A stretch of DNA of 48,994 bases from Spirochaetota bacterium. Its GTDB lineage: Bacteria; Spirochaetota; UBA4802; UBA5550. The DNA lies in contig JAFGJK010000109.1 of the NCBI GenBank assembly GCA_016929135.1, positions 1-48,994 on the forward strand, in the 5' to 3' direction. The notes below the pieces were generated by a model that worked only from the letters and a program-made list of their open reading frames with translations, was not told the origin of the DNA and ran no database searches. Of this stretch, positions 22,083 through 30,701 are shown piece after piece (the first letter of the stretch is position 1; every line of letters begins with the position of its first letter). The position numbers were made by a program, and so were the translations under genes.

Positions 22083-25000
22083 ATGATGAAACGATGCCGC
22101 ATGTACGCTGTCCGGCTCGGGGGGATGTTGTTGTGTCTCTTTGCCGGGTGGTCCCCCGTCTATCCCTATACCTGGTTCGTGGAGGGATCGAGGGAGTTCG
22201 TTTATTCCCGGACCGGGGGGAGCGGGATGGAGACCTCCAATGCCCTGAACAGTCAGGAGCGATGGGGCGTCTGGAACGGAAGGACCGTTATGGTCAACAG
22301 GGTCGATTTCAGAAGGCCCTCGGCTCCTGATCTAAGGAGGCCAGCCGACGAAGAGGAATTGCTGGCCCTGGAGAATACGGAAGCGCCCGATGAGGAGGCG
22401 CTGAGATCCCTTGTGCGCTCAATGACCGGCGAAGCCGCCACTACGGACGAGGCGGCGGCACGTCTGGCCATCTGGGTGCGGGAGAACATCACCGTGGCAC
22501 AGACCGCGCCACCCGGCCCCATGGAGATGATCGATGTTAAAAGGGCCACCCCCGCCGGTTTCGGCACGCTCCTGACCGAGCTCTTCAGGGCCGCGGGCAT
22601 ACCGGCCAGGACGCTCTCCACCTATGTGCCCCGGGGGTGCGGATGCAACTACGGGAGCACCGGCGGCCATTCATCCCTCGCCGAGTTTTTCAGCCCGGGA
22701 CGGGGATGGCTCTTTTGCGATCCCCAGAATTCCTTCGGGTACGCCGAGCCCTTCAACCTGCTCGATTGGGGCTACTGCGACGGTGATTTCGGGGATGAGA
22801 TCGCCAGGATAGACGAATCCTATGTGGTTAACATGAAGGGGGAGCCTGTCAGGTGGCAGGTCTTTTCCGCACCCGCCTGGGGCCGCCCCCAGCGTCCGGC
22901 CTTTGTCTTCAGGGTGGTGGACCAGGACGGGAAGAGCGGCGTATCGTCGCCGGGGCTTTTTCTTGGACTGAAGCAGGCATTGGAGATGATGAGGTCCCCG
23001 GCATCCCGCACCGATGGCGGAGCGGAGGAAAAGGGATGGAGCGGTGTGGTCACGGACTACAAGGGCTTCTCCGCCGAGTTCTGCGGCGGCTATGTAAAAG
23101 TAAAGACATCGCGCGACGCCACTCATGTGAGCCTGCTCCCTCTCGATCGGGGCATGGGGGGGAGGTGGTTCCGGGACAGGGCGGCGGTAATCATGGGGAA
23201 CTGCCTCTTTGCCAGGGAGTACACCTTCACCGGCTCCGGGACATATCTCTTCAACGCCGATTTCAGCGACCGCGCTGTTGTGAAGCGAATCCTCCTGCGC
23301 AGGGAGAACGGCGCGCCGCTCGGGAGTGAGCGGGTAACAATACGGCTCGCCGGAGAGGAATACGAGATCAGATCGGACCGGGAGGGTGAGATCTGTATCA
23401 TCGCCGACGCGCAGGATATGGCGCTAGCACTGCGGGGCAGGGAGCATCATGTATCCTTTTCGTCGGGGCCGGTACAGCGCGTACCCAGGTACCAGCTGCC
23501 GCAGTACGACATCGTCGAACGTTACATCGGGGAGCGCCGTATGGGAGGGGGAACGGTGGTGTGCGAGCTGCGCGACCTGTCAAACCATCCCTCCCGCTAC
23601 TCCTTCGATTCGTTACTCCTCTACGGCCGCAACAGGAGGGCGCGCCGGCTGGAGGCTGAGGAGCCGGGCGTCGTGTCGGCCCAGGGGCTCAATCCCGGCG
23701 AGCAATACACGCTCCTTTTCCAGCTGGGTGAGCGGAGCATCAAACGCACCTTTACGGCCTGTGAAGGGGAGGCGGTGCGGATGAGGGTCTCGGCGGTGGA
23801 GCAGTACCTGAACCTATCGATCGTCACGCCGCCGGGAATGCGGGTACCGGTGATCTATGAGTATCTCCCCGCCGGCGACGTGGTCCCCTACCGCACGAGG
23901 AACAATACACTGATGATCAGCGCCCCCCCGGGCGAGCACGTCTTCGCCGACAATAAAGCGGGACGGGGTTTCGTTCCCCTCAGAATCACTGCCGATGCGG
24001 TACGGTGGGATTACGGGTCCGCGGATTGTGATCCGGAATACCAGTATCATGTCATGGAGCTCCTGCACCGCGGAATCAATTTCGCCGCGGGATACGTCAT
24101 GCACGGCGGGGACAGGGTGCGCGCGGCGGAGATCTGGCTTCAGGACCTGCAGAGGGGGAGTATGGTGCGGGGGGATACCGGGGATGACGGCTACTTCATG
24201 TTTTCCGATATTCGCGTGGGAGTCCCCTACAGGGTCTTACTGTTGGGCAGGGATTACTGCGTCTCGGGCTTTTTCACCGGGAGATCGGGGAAGAACCGAG
24301 TACAGCTGGACACTTCAAGGCTCTCGGCGACGAGGATCATCACCGGCTCCAATCCAGTGAAAGGGGCGGGGGGTCTGCATAGGAACGTTGGGGATTCGAA
24401 GGATATCTTCCTGCTGCTGCCGTACTGGGACCGTGGTATCAGGATCAACAGCAGGAAGCTCTCCTGTACGATGGAATGCTACACCGTCTATCTCGACAGG
24501 GGGAGCCTCATGTTCAGCTCCAGCGGGAGCATTGCCGATGCGGTACCGGTGAAGGCCACCGGCTCCAGGATCGAGATACCACTCCTTGCGGCGGGCGGGG
24601 ATTCTCTGGCGGAACGGTATCACGCCCTGAGGGACACGGTACCGAAGCATGTTCCCTGCCTCATCGCCAGGGTCCGCGACAGGGGGGGGAGCGTGATAAC
24701 CGGGGGGAGGATCAGGCTTCTGTCCGAGACGGACACCAGGAGCCTCCAGCCGGACGAGAGCGGCATCATCGAGGCCGACAACCTCATCCCCGGCAGGGAG
24801 TACACACTGCTGTACAACGGCGATGGGTACCAGGTGGCGCATGCCTTCACCCTAAACGTCGGGGGCCTGCACAGGATGGACCTCGCGGCACAAAAGCTTC
24901 CCGCGGTATCGCTGAAGCTTTCGAATTACGACGGCTCCCTCTTCCGCACCTTCCCCTCGAAATCGGTGGACGGCATATCCTTCTCCAGCGAGCAGTGTGA

Positions 25001-25664
25001 GCCGAAAAACGGCCGCTATACGGTGTATGGAGACGGTGGACCGGTCTATTTCAGGATCGGCAGGCGCAGGGCACTCAGGGGATTTGCGTCCGGGGAACAC
25101 CTGGTGGACTGCAGGGTTAACCCGGCTCCCCCCCTGGAGGAATACGGAAGGATCGCCGAAGCGCTCTTCAGGGAAGAATCGGTGCTCATCTTCACCATAT
25201 CACGTGACGGGATCCCCCTGAGGGACTATTCGGTCAAGGCCTGTATCGGCGAGGAGGAGCGCACCCTCTACGACAGTGAGGGCGTGATGCTGTTGCGGGG
25301 TGAGGGGGGGAGCGCGGGTATCTTCTACAATTCCAGGGGGGCATATCTGGATTGTCTGCTCCCCCTCAGGGAGGGGGCCGTAACGGTTAAACGGATCGAC
25401 CTGGCCGCGGATTCCAGGATACACCTGAGCCTTTCCAGGGGCAAGAGCGCCGTGACCGGCGGCGAGGTGCGGATATACAGGGACGTCGTTTTGAAGGAGG
25501 GGAAGATTGCGGAATACGGATCTGTGGCACGTGCCGTAACCGACAATCGGGGGCTCTGCCAGATCACGGTGCCGGACGGCACCTATTACCTTGATTACGG
25601 CAACGGGAGCCCGGTAAGGGTCGTGGTGGGCGGCGCCCGGAAGATCCTGAGGTTCTCGCTGTAG
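22083..25664 (+). CDS. Very large exported protein with transglutaminase-like fold and beta-sandwich repeats
   Basis: 1193 residues. A signal peptide (about 1-28, MLLCLFAGWSPVYPYTW) starts it, though the start lacks a clear SD. A transglutaminase-like domain (about 100-240) shows TLLTELFRAAGIPARTLSTY and GGHSSLAEFFSPGRGWLFCD, so the His (~196) and Asp are present. The Cys normally ~19 residues before GIPAR is replaced (ATPAGFG), which suggests loss of catalysis. After it come several beta-rich modules, including a carboxypeptidase-regulatory-like one (about 665-740: GYVMHGGDRVRAAEIWLQDL, GDDGYFMFSDI, YRVLLLGRDY) and related repeats up to the C-terminus. It is probably an extracellular or periplasmic scaffold. 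No known full-length match comes to mind. Confidence 0.75.
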   Translation: MMKRCRMYAVRLGGMLLCLFAGWSPVYPYTWFVEGSREFVYSRTGGSGMETSNALNSQERWGVWNGRTVMVNRVDFRRPSAPDLRRPADEEELLALENTEAPDEEALRSLVRSMTGEAATTDEAAARLAIWVRENITVAQTAPPGPMEMIDVKRATPAGFGTLLTELFRAAGIPARTLSTYVPRGCGCNYGSTGGHSSLAEFFSPGRGWLFCDPQNSFGYAEPFNLLDWGYCDGDFGDEIARIDESYVVNMKGEPVRWQVFSAPAWGRPQRPAFVFRVVDQDGKSGVSSPGLFLGLKQALEMMRSPASRTDGGAEEKGWSGVVTDYKGFSAEFCGGYVKVKTSRDATHVSLLPLDRGMGGRWFRDRAAVIMGNCLFAREYTFTGSGTYLFNADFSDRAVVKRILLRRENGAPLGSERVTIRLAGEEYEIRSDREGEICIIADAQDMALALRGREHHVSFSSGPVQRVPRYQLPQYDIVERYIGERRMGGGTVVCELRDLSNHPSRYSFDSLLLYGRNRRARRLEAEEPGVVSAQGLNPGEQYTLLFQLGERSIKRTFTACEGEAVRMRVSAVEQYLNLSIVTPPGMRVPVIYEYLPAGDVVPYRTRNNTLMISAPPGEHVFADNKAGRGFVPLRITADAVRWDYGSADCDPEYQYHVMELLHRGINFAAGYVMHGGDRVRAAEIWLQDLQRGSMVRGDTGDDGYFMFSDIRVGVPYRVLLLGRDYCVSGFFTGRSGKNRVQLDTSRLSATRIITGSNPVKGAGGLHRNVGDSKDIFLLLPYWDRGIRINSRKLSCTMECYTVYLDRGSLMFSSSGSIADAVPVKATGSRIEIPLLAAGGDSLAERYHALRDTVPKHVPCLIARVRDRGGSVITGGRIRLLSETDTRSLQPDESGIIEADNLIPGREYTLLYNGDGYQVAHAFTLNVGGLHRMDLAAQKLPAVSLKLSNYDGSLFRTFPSKSVDGISFSSEQCEPKNGRYTVYGDGGPVYFRIGRRRALRGFASGEHLVDCRVNPAPPLEEYGRIAEALFREESVLIFTISRDGIPLRDYSVKACIGEEERTLYDSEGVMLLRGEGGSAGIFYNSRGAYLDCLLPLREGAVTVKRIDLAADSRIHLSLSRGKSAVTGGEVRIYRDVVLKEGKIAEYGSVARAVTDNRGLCQITVPDGTYYLDYGNGSPVRVVVGGARKILRFSL

Positions 25665-25806
25665 CGCCAAAGGGAATGGCGATGGGCTCCGTGATGCTGC
25701 CGCGATTATGGGGTGGCCGGAATCGGGGGAGTGGGAAACTGCTTGCAAAATATTGTCAGATGCGAGATCGTCGCGTCATCACCGGACTGGCGAGGGAGGT
25801 CCCCGG

Positions 25807-26118
25807 ATGAAAATTTCTCAGGATGAATTCAGGAAGGAACTGCTCTGCGGGCTTGCCAGGGAGAACTGCGTCACCGTCTTGAATGCCAGAGCGGCACTGA
25901 GCGCCGCGGTGGTGGTCAGAATCTGCCGGTTTGTGAGCACACTCTGCGCCGATCACGGGGATACGGAATGCCGTCGCCAGTCGGAGACCTGTTTGTCGGC
26001 CGCGGACGCCCTGGAGCGGGGCGACGAGAAGACGTTCCTGGAACTCTGCAGGTATGCCTGCAGCACCTGCCCCTATACCGCCCGCGTCTCAGGCAACAAT
26101 ACGATCACCCTGCAGTAA
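25807..26118 (+). CDS. Small cysteine-containing protein, unknown
   Basis: 103 residues, no family recognised. ATG 25807 follows GAGGGAGG, a good RBS. The protein has no signal peptide and looks all-helical: MKISQDEFRKELLCGLAREN, ARAALSAAVVVRICRFVSTL, ADALERGDEKTFLELCRYAC. It has eight cysteines, the last four in ELCRYACSTCPYTARV and the others at LLCGL, ENCVT, RICRF and TLCAD, with two more around TECRR/ETCLS. Such density suggests a metal or redox site. Convergent with the PNPOx-like gene, 18 bp away. Confidence 0.65.
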   Translation: MKISQDEFRKELLCGLARENCVTVLNARAALSAAVVVRICRFVSTLCADHGDTECRRQSETCLSAADALERGDEKTFLELCRYACSTCPYTARVSGNNTITLQ

Positions 26119-26136
26119 TCCGTACAGGGGGAGCCG

Positions 26137-26595
26137 CTACCATCCCGATCGCTTGCCGGTCGCTCCGTCGAGTGATACGGCGATCACCGAAACTGCATCC
26201 ACCGAGGAATCGTCCATGGGGCCGGAGCTGCCGGCGTATTTTTCCGATATGAGCTCCAGTGCCTCCCGTTTTTCCTCACGCCCCTCGAGGAGGCGGGCAC
26301 TCCCCGATGCCATCACTGACCGGTAGCGCGTGCCGAAGGAGCAGGGTTTGTCGCCGGCAACCGCCTCGATGTCCACCGTGGCCTCGATGTGGACCCGGGG
26401 ATTGGCGCGCAGCATGTCGATCTTCTTTCCCTGCGGCGCCGAATGGAGATAGACCGTGCCGTCCCTGTGGGCGAAATGCATCGGAACCAGATAGGGCTCG
26501 TCTCCGGCGGCCATGGCGATGCGCACCACCTGGGCCCGGGTGAGAACCTCATCGATCCACTGCGTTTCCAGCACCTGCTTGTCCCTGCGCCTCAT
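26137..26595 (-). CDS. Pyridoxamine 5'-phosphate oxidase-like flavoprotein
   Basis: 152-residue FMN-binding split-barrel protein (PNPOx/NimA-like). ATG 26595 has GGAGGGACATGGG upstream and overlaps the preceding GNAT stop by ATGA. Sequence: AQVVRIAMAAGDEPYLVPMH, FAHRDGTVYLHSAPQGKKID, MLRANPRVHIEATVDIEAV, CSFGTRYRSVMASGSARLLE, then DAVSVIAVSLDGATGKRSGW. The order VPMHFAHRDGTVYLHSA ... G.K.D.L..NP is the family signature. Members reduce flavins or nitro compounds or bind haem/F420; the real substrate is unknown. The pair GNAT-PNPOx is translationally coupled. Confidence 0.9.
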   Translation of the reverse strand: MRRRDKQVLETQWIDEVLTRAQVVRIAMAAGDEPYLVPMHFAHRDGTVYLHSAPQGKKIDMLRANPRVHIEATVDIEAVAGDKPCSFGTRYRSVMASGSARLLEGREEKREALELISEKYAGSSGPMDDSSVDAVSVIAVSLDGATGKRSGW

Positions 26596-27083
26596 CCCAT
26601 GTCCCTCCCCATCCGTATCGCCACCAGCGGCCTCCCGTCCGGCCCCGACCTGGGTTCCGCCCCCAGTGGCCTGAATCCCAGTTTCATGTAGAGCCTGAGA
26701 GCCGGGGTGTTCTCGTTGATGCACATCACCATGATCGTCCGCACGGAGAAGGTGCCGGCCGCAGTGTCCATCATGTGTCGCACCAGGAGGGTGCCGGCGC
26801 CATGCCCGCGGAATTCCGGCCCCAGAACGAGGTTGCCGATAAAGCACCGGTTCCCCGTTTCGATGTCGTAAAGGTTCGCAAATCCCGCGACCCTGCCGTC
26901 CAGCATCATAACCGTGGCGCAGCGGCGTTTCTCTATCTGCTCCATCAACACATGGGGCATGAGCGGGAATGACGCACTGGGAAAGATATAACAGAGCTCC
27001 ATGGGATTCTGCGGGAAGCCGCAGATCTCTGCGATATCCTCGGCGCGTACGCTCCTGAAAACGGGCTCCCGGGCACCTTCCAT
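26592..27083 (-). CDS. GNAT-family N-acetyltransferase
   Basis: Transfers an acetyl group from acetyl-CoA to an unknown amine. 163 residues from ATG 27083, which has GAGGGATCGGA upstream; ATG 27119 is a weaker option. The acetyl-CoA-binding motif A is clear: GNLVLGPEFRGHGAGTLLVR (Gly-His-Gly in the RGHGxG slot). Motif B follows: INENTPALRLYMKLGFRPLG. Stop codon overlaps the start of the PNPOx-like gene (ATGA). Could modify a small molecule or a ribosomal protein; no hint of substrate from context. Confidence 0.9.
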   Translation of the reverse strand: MEGAREPVFRSVRAEDIAEICGFPQNPMELCYIFPSASFPLMPHVLMEQIEKRRCATVMMLDGRVAGFANLYDIETGNRCFIGNLVLGPEFRGHGAGTLLVRHMMDTAAGTFSVRTIMVMCINENTPALRLYMKLGFRPLGAEPRSGPDGRPLVAIRMGRDMG

Positions 27084-27268
27084 TCCGATCCCTCGCTGCG
27101 GTATCTTTCCGTTGCACATGATGGCGCACCCGCCGCCGTGTCAAATGTTTTATGACGCCCACGGGATGACGGAGATCGGTAAGTGGCTTGACCGGGGGGC
27201 GGGACACGGGTACCCTTGCCATGAGTGAAAGACGATACAATCGGACAGGACGAGGAGGAGGTGTCTGA

Positions 27269-28285
27269 GTGAATCTGAAATGGCGCGTACTGCTGTCGCT
27301 GTCGCTGCTGGGCAACACGATCCTCCTGGCATTTCTGTTGTACGGTTTTGTGAACAGACCGGCTCCCGGTGTGGCGTCACCGGAGGAAGAGGGGTCCGCT
27401 CTGGTGCGGGGACGATACGCAGGGAATGGTGCCGGGAGCTTTATGGAGCTCAGGAACGCGGTCTTTTACTGGAACGACCGCGTCTACATCGATACGGATT
27501 TCCTTCGGGTGAAGAGCGTCCCCCTTGCCGGGGAGGTCACCGACATGGACCGGCCCGGCAGCTTCAGCATGGACGTGGTCGAGGGGGGCGCCGTCATCGA
27601 CAGCCCGGTACTCTCCCGCCTCATGAACGAGAGGGTCTTCAACCGGGACGGGTCCAGCGTGCGCGACATCACCGCCGCCACCGCGGCCTCACCCGGAGGG
27701 AGGAAGCTGGTGATACGGGGGAAGGTGGATATCCTTGTCTGGATGGATTTCGAGATGACCTGCGGCATCTCCGTCGACGAAGCGCGCAACATCGTTTCCA
27801 TACGCGCCGAGGATGTCAGGGCCATGGGGCTCCCCTTCGCCGGATCGCTCCTGCAGGGGCTGGGCATCTCCCTGGACAGCCTGGTGCGGGTGCCGGAGGG
27901 GTGCGGAGTGACGGTCCAGGCTGACAGGATCGAGATGAACCCATTCGTCCTCTTCAGGGAGCCGGCCATCACGGGGCGGCTGAAGGGGGTCGAGCTCGTG
28001 GAACGGGGGCTGAGAGTGGAGTTCCTGCGGCGGCCGCATCCACCCTTCCCGGAGAGGATCGCCGCGGCGAAAAACGACCTGCTGGCCTTCGGCGGGGATA
28101 TGAATTTCGGTACGATGATGGCGCGCCGGACACGGATCCAGATAGTCGACCGGGACCCATCCGACCCGTTCCTGTTTCACATGCAGCGGTACTTCCACCA
28201 GCTCTGCGGCAGCGAGGTGCGGGTCCTCCCGGACGGGTCGCTGCTGGTGACGATGCCGGACGCGGCGGTGCCAAAGGGGCGATGA
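27269..28285 (+). CDS. Membrane-anchored periplasmic protein, possibly lipid-binding (DUF2993/LmeA-like)
   Basis: 338 residues. GTG 27269 follows GAGGAGGTG. N-terminal anchor: RVLLSLSLLGNTILLAFLLYGFV (about 6-28). The soluble part is rich in alternating beta segments, e.g. ELRNAVFYWNDRVYIDTDFL, KLVIRGKVDILVWMDFEMTC and GVELVERGLRVEFLRRPHP. It also has a paired motif GISLDSLVRVPEG/GCGVTVQADRIEMN. This recalls the long beta sandwich of DUF2993/LmeA-type proteins and AsmA-like lipid-transport factors, but the match is only by feel. Monocistronic. Function unknown; envelope lipid handling is one possibility. Confidence 0.65.
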   Translation: MNLKWRVLLSLSLLGNTILLAFLLYGFVNRPAPGVASPEEEGSALVRGRYAGNGAGSFMELRNAVFYWNDRVYIDTDFLRVKSVPLAGEVTDMDRPGSFSMDVVEGGAVIDSPVLSRLMNERVFNRDGSSVRDITAATAASPGGRKLVIRGKVDILVWMDFEMTCGISVDEARNIVSIRAEDVRAMGLPFAGSLLQGLGISLDSLVRVPEGCGVTVQADRIEMNPFVLFREPAITGRLKGVELVERGLRVEFLRRPHPPFPERIAAAKNDLLAFGGDMNFGTMMARRTRIQIVDRDPSDPFLFHMQRYFHQLCGSEVRVLPDGSLLVTMPDAAVPKGR

Positions 28286-28709
28286 AAATGCGCACCGCGT
28301 TGCATAGCCGGTACAGGGGGTATCTCATACCACCCCAGGGGACAGTGAGCCGGAAGCATAACGAATAACCGTTCAAATCAACATTTCCCCTCTTTTTTTT
28401 CTTGAATATCTCAAGGCACTACAATAGAATGCACTGTATAAGAAATCATACGGTGTTTCCATGTGATTGTCGAATTATTGATGTCTCTTCTCGATTCCGG
28501 GCGCATGAATAATGCAGAGGAGAGCGTAACCAGCACTGTGGTGATTTACCGCCATGGGGTTGTAGCCGATATGATCGATTCTGTCCTGTGTAATTGCCTG
28601 AATAGATAAAGATAACCTATACCGTATGGTGTACTCAACGCATAGGCATCAGACGATTTGAGATGGAAAAACGGCACACAATTTCAGATTCATTATAGGA
28701 ATAGCGGGA
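28286..28709. other. AT-rich intergenic region with a repeat copy
   Basis: About 420 bp, lower GC than the neighbouring genes. Holds one copy of the dispersed repeat described below (28512-28600) and a T8 run near 28391. Its earlier part (about 28420-28470: ACAATAGA, then GTTTCCATGTG) has a loose match to sequence before the second copy (30400-30435), so the duplicated stretch may be longer. No gene. Confidence 0.45.
28512..28600 (+). repeat. Dispersed intergenic repeat, copy A
   Basis: Core TAACCAGCACTGT (28527-28539), preceded by ATGCAGAGGAGAG and followed by a region alignable with copies B and D (GATCGATTCTGTCCTGTGT). Pairing GTAA-CCA / TGG-TTAC gives a small hairpin at the core. Confidence 0.6.
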
Positions 28710-30236
28710 ATGTCAATGACTCGTTTAGGGAGTGCATTGTGCGGACGATTTCGCGCAGCGATTATATTGCTTTCACTGATCTGCCTTGCATGCCTGCACT
28801 GCAGCGATAGCAGCGGTCTTGGATTAAGAGCATTGAGCAGCATAAAAACGACCCCCTACCGATGGACCAGAACTTTCAGCGATTCAATTTGGGATCTCAC
28901 GAGGATAGATACGGATAACGATGGGAATATTTATGTAATCGGCTGTTTTTCGGGTACCAATGTCAATTTTGCCGCCGCATGGGGGTTGTCGGATCTCCAG
29001 TCCTCGGCCGGCGGTTATTGTGATATATTTTTGACGAAAATAAACAGCGACGGAACATACGGCTGGACAAAGACGTTTGGCGGTACCGACAATGACCATG
29101 CAGGAGCCGTTGCCATTGATTCACGCATGAACATATATCTTGTCGGCATTTTTCGTGGAACCGTCAATTTTGCTGCGTCCTTTGGCGGAACGGATTATAA
29201 GACATCCCTTGGGTTCGATGAAAACATATTTCTTACGAAGATCAACAGTGACCTCACCTACGGCTGGACAAAGAAATTCGGCGGGGACACGATACCGAAT
29301 GGTGTACATGATGTCATCGTCGATTCAAATGATAATATCCTGTTTGCGGGTCTATTCAGCGGAACGGTAAATTTTGCGGAAGATTTCTCCGGTACAGAAA
29401 TAAAGACTTCACCGGACTCCAATGAATCATTTATAACAAAAATAAACAGCGACGGGACATACGGCTGGACAAGAATATTCAGCGGTGGTGGCGGTGCCTC
29501 TGGAATAGCCACTGATCAGGATGATAATATTTACGTCACGGGACATTCGATTTTCAGAGCAAGCAGCATAAACGTCAATTTTGCTGTTGATTTCGGGGGC
29601 AATGAGATAAAAGGCATTAATGGGACATATGTACTCAAGATTAACAATGATGTGACCTACGGGTGGACGAGAATAATAAACGGTGTCCAGAGCGCTGGTA
29701 TCGCCGTAGATTCTGATCGTAACGTTTATATATCAGGTTTTTTTCAACAGACCGACTTGAATTTTGCGCATGATTTTTCCGGAAGTGACCTCAAATCATC
29801 GACCTGGAATTCGAGCACCTTTGTCGTCAAAATAAAAAGTGACAACTCATACGGCTGGACCAGGATAATAGGCAGAAGTGCGCAAATGTCAGCACGTGGC
29901 GACATCAGGGTGGATCCCGATGACAATGTGTATGTGTTTGGATATTCCAATCCAAATGACAATTTTGCTGCCGATTTTGGAGAGAGCGACATAAAGAATA
30001 ACTATGGCAACGAGGGGGTATTTATCACAAGAATAAACAAGGATTCAACCTATGGAGCGACAAGGGTCTTTTCATCTATTTATTGTGGCGGCATTCGTTT
30101 AGATGTCAATAATAATATATACGTATCCGGCTTGTTCAGCGAGACCGTCAACTTCGGATATGACTTTTCCCTGAAAGATTATAGAACTGCGAACACTAAA
30201 TATAACATATTTCTGACGAAGCTAGCCGGACTTTAG
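28710..30236 (+). CDS. Seven-repeat beta-propeller lipoprotein
   Basis: 508 residues. The N-terminus is a lipoprotein signal (FRAAIILLSLICLACLHCSDS) with several possible lipid cysteines. The body has seven Y-x-x-T-[RK] marked repeats (YRWTRTF, YGWTKTF twice with variation, YGWTRIF, YGWTRII twice, YGATRVF). Each is followed by a stretch such as DSNDNILFAGLFSGTVNFAEDFSG and DxNxNIYVxG, at ~55-70 residue spacing. This is the SBBP beta-propeller repeat common in Leptospira lipoproteins, and the count of seven fits one closed seven-bladed propeller. The gene is lower in GC and codon bias than flanking genes and sits between two copies of an intergenic repeat, which suggests acquisition by transfer. 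Likely surface ligand binding. Confidence 0.9.
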   Translation: MSMTRLGSALCGRFRAAIILLSLICLACLHCSDSSGLGLRALSSIKTTPYRWTRTFSDSIWDLTRIDTDNDGNIYVIGCFSGTNVNFAAAWGLSDLQSSAGGYCDIFLTKINSDGTYGWTKTFGGTDNDHAGAVAIDSRMNIYLVGIFRGTVNFAASFGGTDYKTSLGFDENIFLTKINSDLTYGWTKKFGGDTIPNGVHDVIVDSNDNILFAGLFSGTVNFAEDFSGTEIKTSPDSNESFITKINSDGTYGWTRIFSGGGGASGIATDQDDNIYVTGHSIFRASSINVNFAVDFGGNEIKGINGTYVLKINNDVTYGWTRIINGVQSAGIAVDSDRNVYISGFFQQTDLNFAHDFSGSDLKSSTWNSSTFVVKIKSDNSYGWTRIIGRSAQMSARGDIRVDPDDNVYVFGYSNPNDNFAADFGESDIKNNYGNEGVFITRINKDSTYGATRVFSSIYCGGIRLDVNNNIYVSGLFSETVNFGYDFSLKDYRTANTKYNIFLTKLAGL

Positions 30237-30454
30237 CAGTATTCATTGTATGGCAATCTGCAATAAGTGATATATGAATTCCACATGACCGCAATGAATC
30301 AAGCCGTATCATTATGTGTACACCATTACGAGATTATGATTTGGACGGCATTGTTGAATCGGTACTTTGCATTTGAACGTGTTACAATAGAGTCTATATC
30401 AAGACTCCATTGGTTACCTGCGTTTCCAGGTGTTTATACAGTTATATATTATGA

Positions 30455-30535
30455 ATAGAGCATAACCGGCACTGTGATGATGTTCCACCATGGAATCACG
30501 GCCGATACAATCCATTGTGTCGCATAATCTCCTCT
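30455..30535 (+). repeat. Dispersed intergenic repeat, copy B
   Basis: Core TAACCGGCACTGT (30463-30475), preceded by AGAGCA as in copy A (AGAGCG), followed by TGATGATGTTCCACCATGG, similar to GTGATTTACCGCCATGG in copy A, and by CCATTGTGTC, similar to ATTCTGTC. Confidence 0.6.
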
Positions 30536-30560
30536 ATGTAGGTATATAAAGCTTCAGGCA

Positions 30561-30582
30561 AAGCGGCACCTGCCGTTTTTTT
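30561..30582 (+). terminator. Possible terminator after the propeller gene
   Basis: CGGC-ACCT-GCCG hairpin followed by seven Ts (30576-30582). The stem is short, so it is a weak candidate. Confidence 0.4.
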
Positions 30583-30701
30583 ACCGGTACATCGTAAAGA
30601 ATTGACAGACCGACGCGTTATGCTGCAATAGCGGAAAGCCGTCCGGATTCCGTCGACGGGGGTACGGCCCAGAAGCGACTACATCATCACAGGAGATGGT
30701 T

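Larger units (their letters stand above)
30237..30701. other. AT-rich intergenic region with a repeat copy and possible terminator
   Basis: About 465 bp. Contains copy B of the dispersed repeat and a short hairpin with a T7 run. A 63-codon frame at 30267-30458 has no RBS and no recognised sequence. GC rises again at about 30640 where the hydratase leader begins. Confidence 0.45.

Noticed and set aside
26595..27318. N-terminal extension of the PNPOx-like protein by about 240 codons
   Set aside because: It would overlap the whole GNAT gene in another frame; the good RBS and ATGA overlap at 26595 mark the true start.
30267..30458. 63-codon frame downstream of the propeller gene
   Set aside because: No RBS, no recognisable sequence, and it runs into the repeat copy.
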